Source: Lachnospiraceae bacterium
Lineage (GTDB): Bacteria; Bacillota; Clostridia; Lachnospirales; Lachnospiraceae
Assembly (NCBI GenBank): GCA_910575255.1
Contig: CAJTEM010000004.1
Location: 62,001-126,000 of the forward strand
Length of the DNA stretch: 64,000 nucleotides
Direction of reading: 5' to 3'
Positions within the stretch are counted from its first letter, which is position 1. Every line of letters starts with the position of its first letter. The notes under the pieces were generated by a model that searched no databases, was not told the origin of the DNA, and was given only the letters and a program-made list of their open reading frames with translations. A program made the position numbers and the translations under genes. This document shows, piece by piece, positions 63,820 to 64,000 of this stretch.

Positions 63820-64000
63820 ATGAAGCTGGATTTTGGTAAGATGGAAGAGAAGCGGTTGCCGGAGTTTAAGGGCGGCAAGGGAGACATGATTGCCCGAATG
63901 CATATGGATGAATTAGGAAAGATCCTGTACGGCAGGCTGGAGCCGGGGTCATCGATCGGATTCCATAAGCATGAGACCAGCAGTGAGGTCATCTATATTC
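63820..64000 (+). CDS. Cupin-domain protein, N-terminal part (3' end outside window)
   Basis: Starts MKLDFGKMEEKRLPEF after AAAGGAG and is cut by the window edge at 60 codons. The segment LEPGSSIGFHKHETSSEVIYI is cupin motif 1 (G-x5-HxH-x4-E), which binds a metal. Substrate unknown; small single-domain cupins of this type are common in gut Clostridia. Confidence 0.8.
   Translation, partial: MKLDFGKMEEKRLPEFKGGKGDMIARMHMDELGKILYGRLEPGSSIGFHKHETSSEVIYI

Overview
The window looks like the chromosome of a spore-forming Lachnospiraceae-type Clostridia bacterium. This is an inference from gene content: the germination protease gpr, ireB-ruvX-DUF1292, prmA-rsmE, RNase J, a PreP-like M16C protease, choline-binding-type wall repeats and SpaA/Cna-B surface proteins, strong AGGAGG ribosome sites, and a G+C content around one half over most of its length. 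No tRNA, rRNA, CRISPR array, transposase or prophage gene was seen.

Layout. 1-13.4 kb holds two surface proteins: the C-terminal part of a Gly/Ser-linker wall-binding protein and a 4201-residue SpaA-repeat protein. 13.4-16.2 kb encodes a TetM/EF-G-like GTPase fused to a YacP/Rae1-type NYN nuclease domain. 16.8-30.1 kb holds gpmI, a convergent two-gene membrane operon, an ABC exporter, a DegV protein, a sensor kinase without an adjacent response regulator, a GerMN lipoprotein, comEC, a BI-1 family protein and holA. 30.2-40.4 kb holds an XRE regulator, rpsT, gpr, prmA-rsmE, a cysteine desulfurase with thiI, an HPr-like protein without the catalytic histidine, mtaB and ireB. 40.6-50.0 kb is a dense forward block: ruvX, DUF1292, a Fur-family gene, RNase J, an MltG-like stub, trmR-trhP for tRNA wobble hydroxylation and methoxylation, a YdcF-like gene and an M16C protease. 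50.1-62.6 kb is an AT-rich accessory island: a divergent XRE regulator, a secreted transglutaminase-like protein, small proteins of unknown role, a DUF5685 gene with two frameshifts, a Cys-rich small protein, a 2153-residue secreted multidomain protein and a small wall-binding protein. The backbone resumes with era and a truncated cupin gene.

The most unusual sequence lies between genes from 16.2 to 40.1 kb. Five copies of a ~260-bp nested palindrome (A-E) share a constant 20-base apical loop, AACTCGCTTCGCTCAGACAG. Their inner and outer stems differ from copy to copy yet stay complementary within each copy. A sixth palindrome (I) carries the same loop on unrelated arms, and a seventh (F) is a degraded relative. 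Two other large palindromes (G, H) belong to different sequence types. I cannot assign these to a family I know.

Functional links: ireB-ruvX-DUF1292 is a conserved Firmicutes cluster; trmR and trhP act on the same tRNA wobble uridine; the cysteine desulfurase supplies sulfur to ThiI; the sensor kinase followed by a GerMN lipoprotein recalls actinobacterial MtrB-LpqB; the island is mainly a set of secreted wall-associated proteins with its own regulator.
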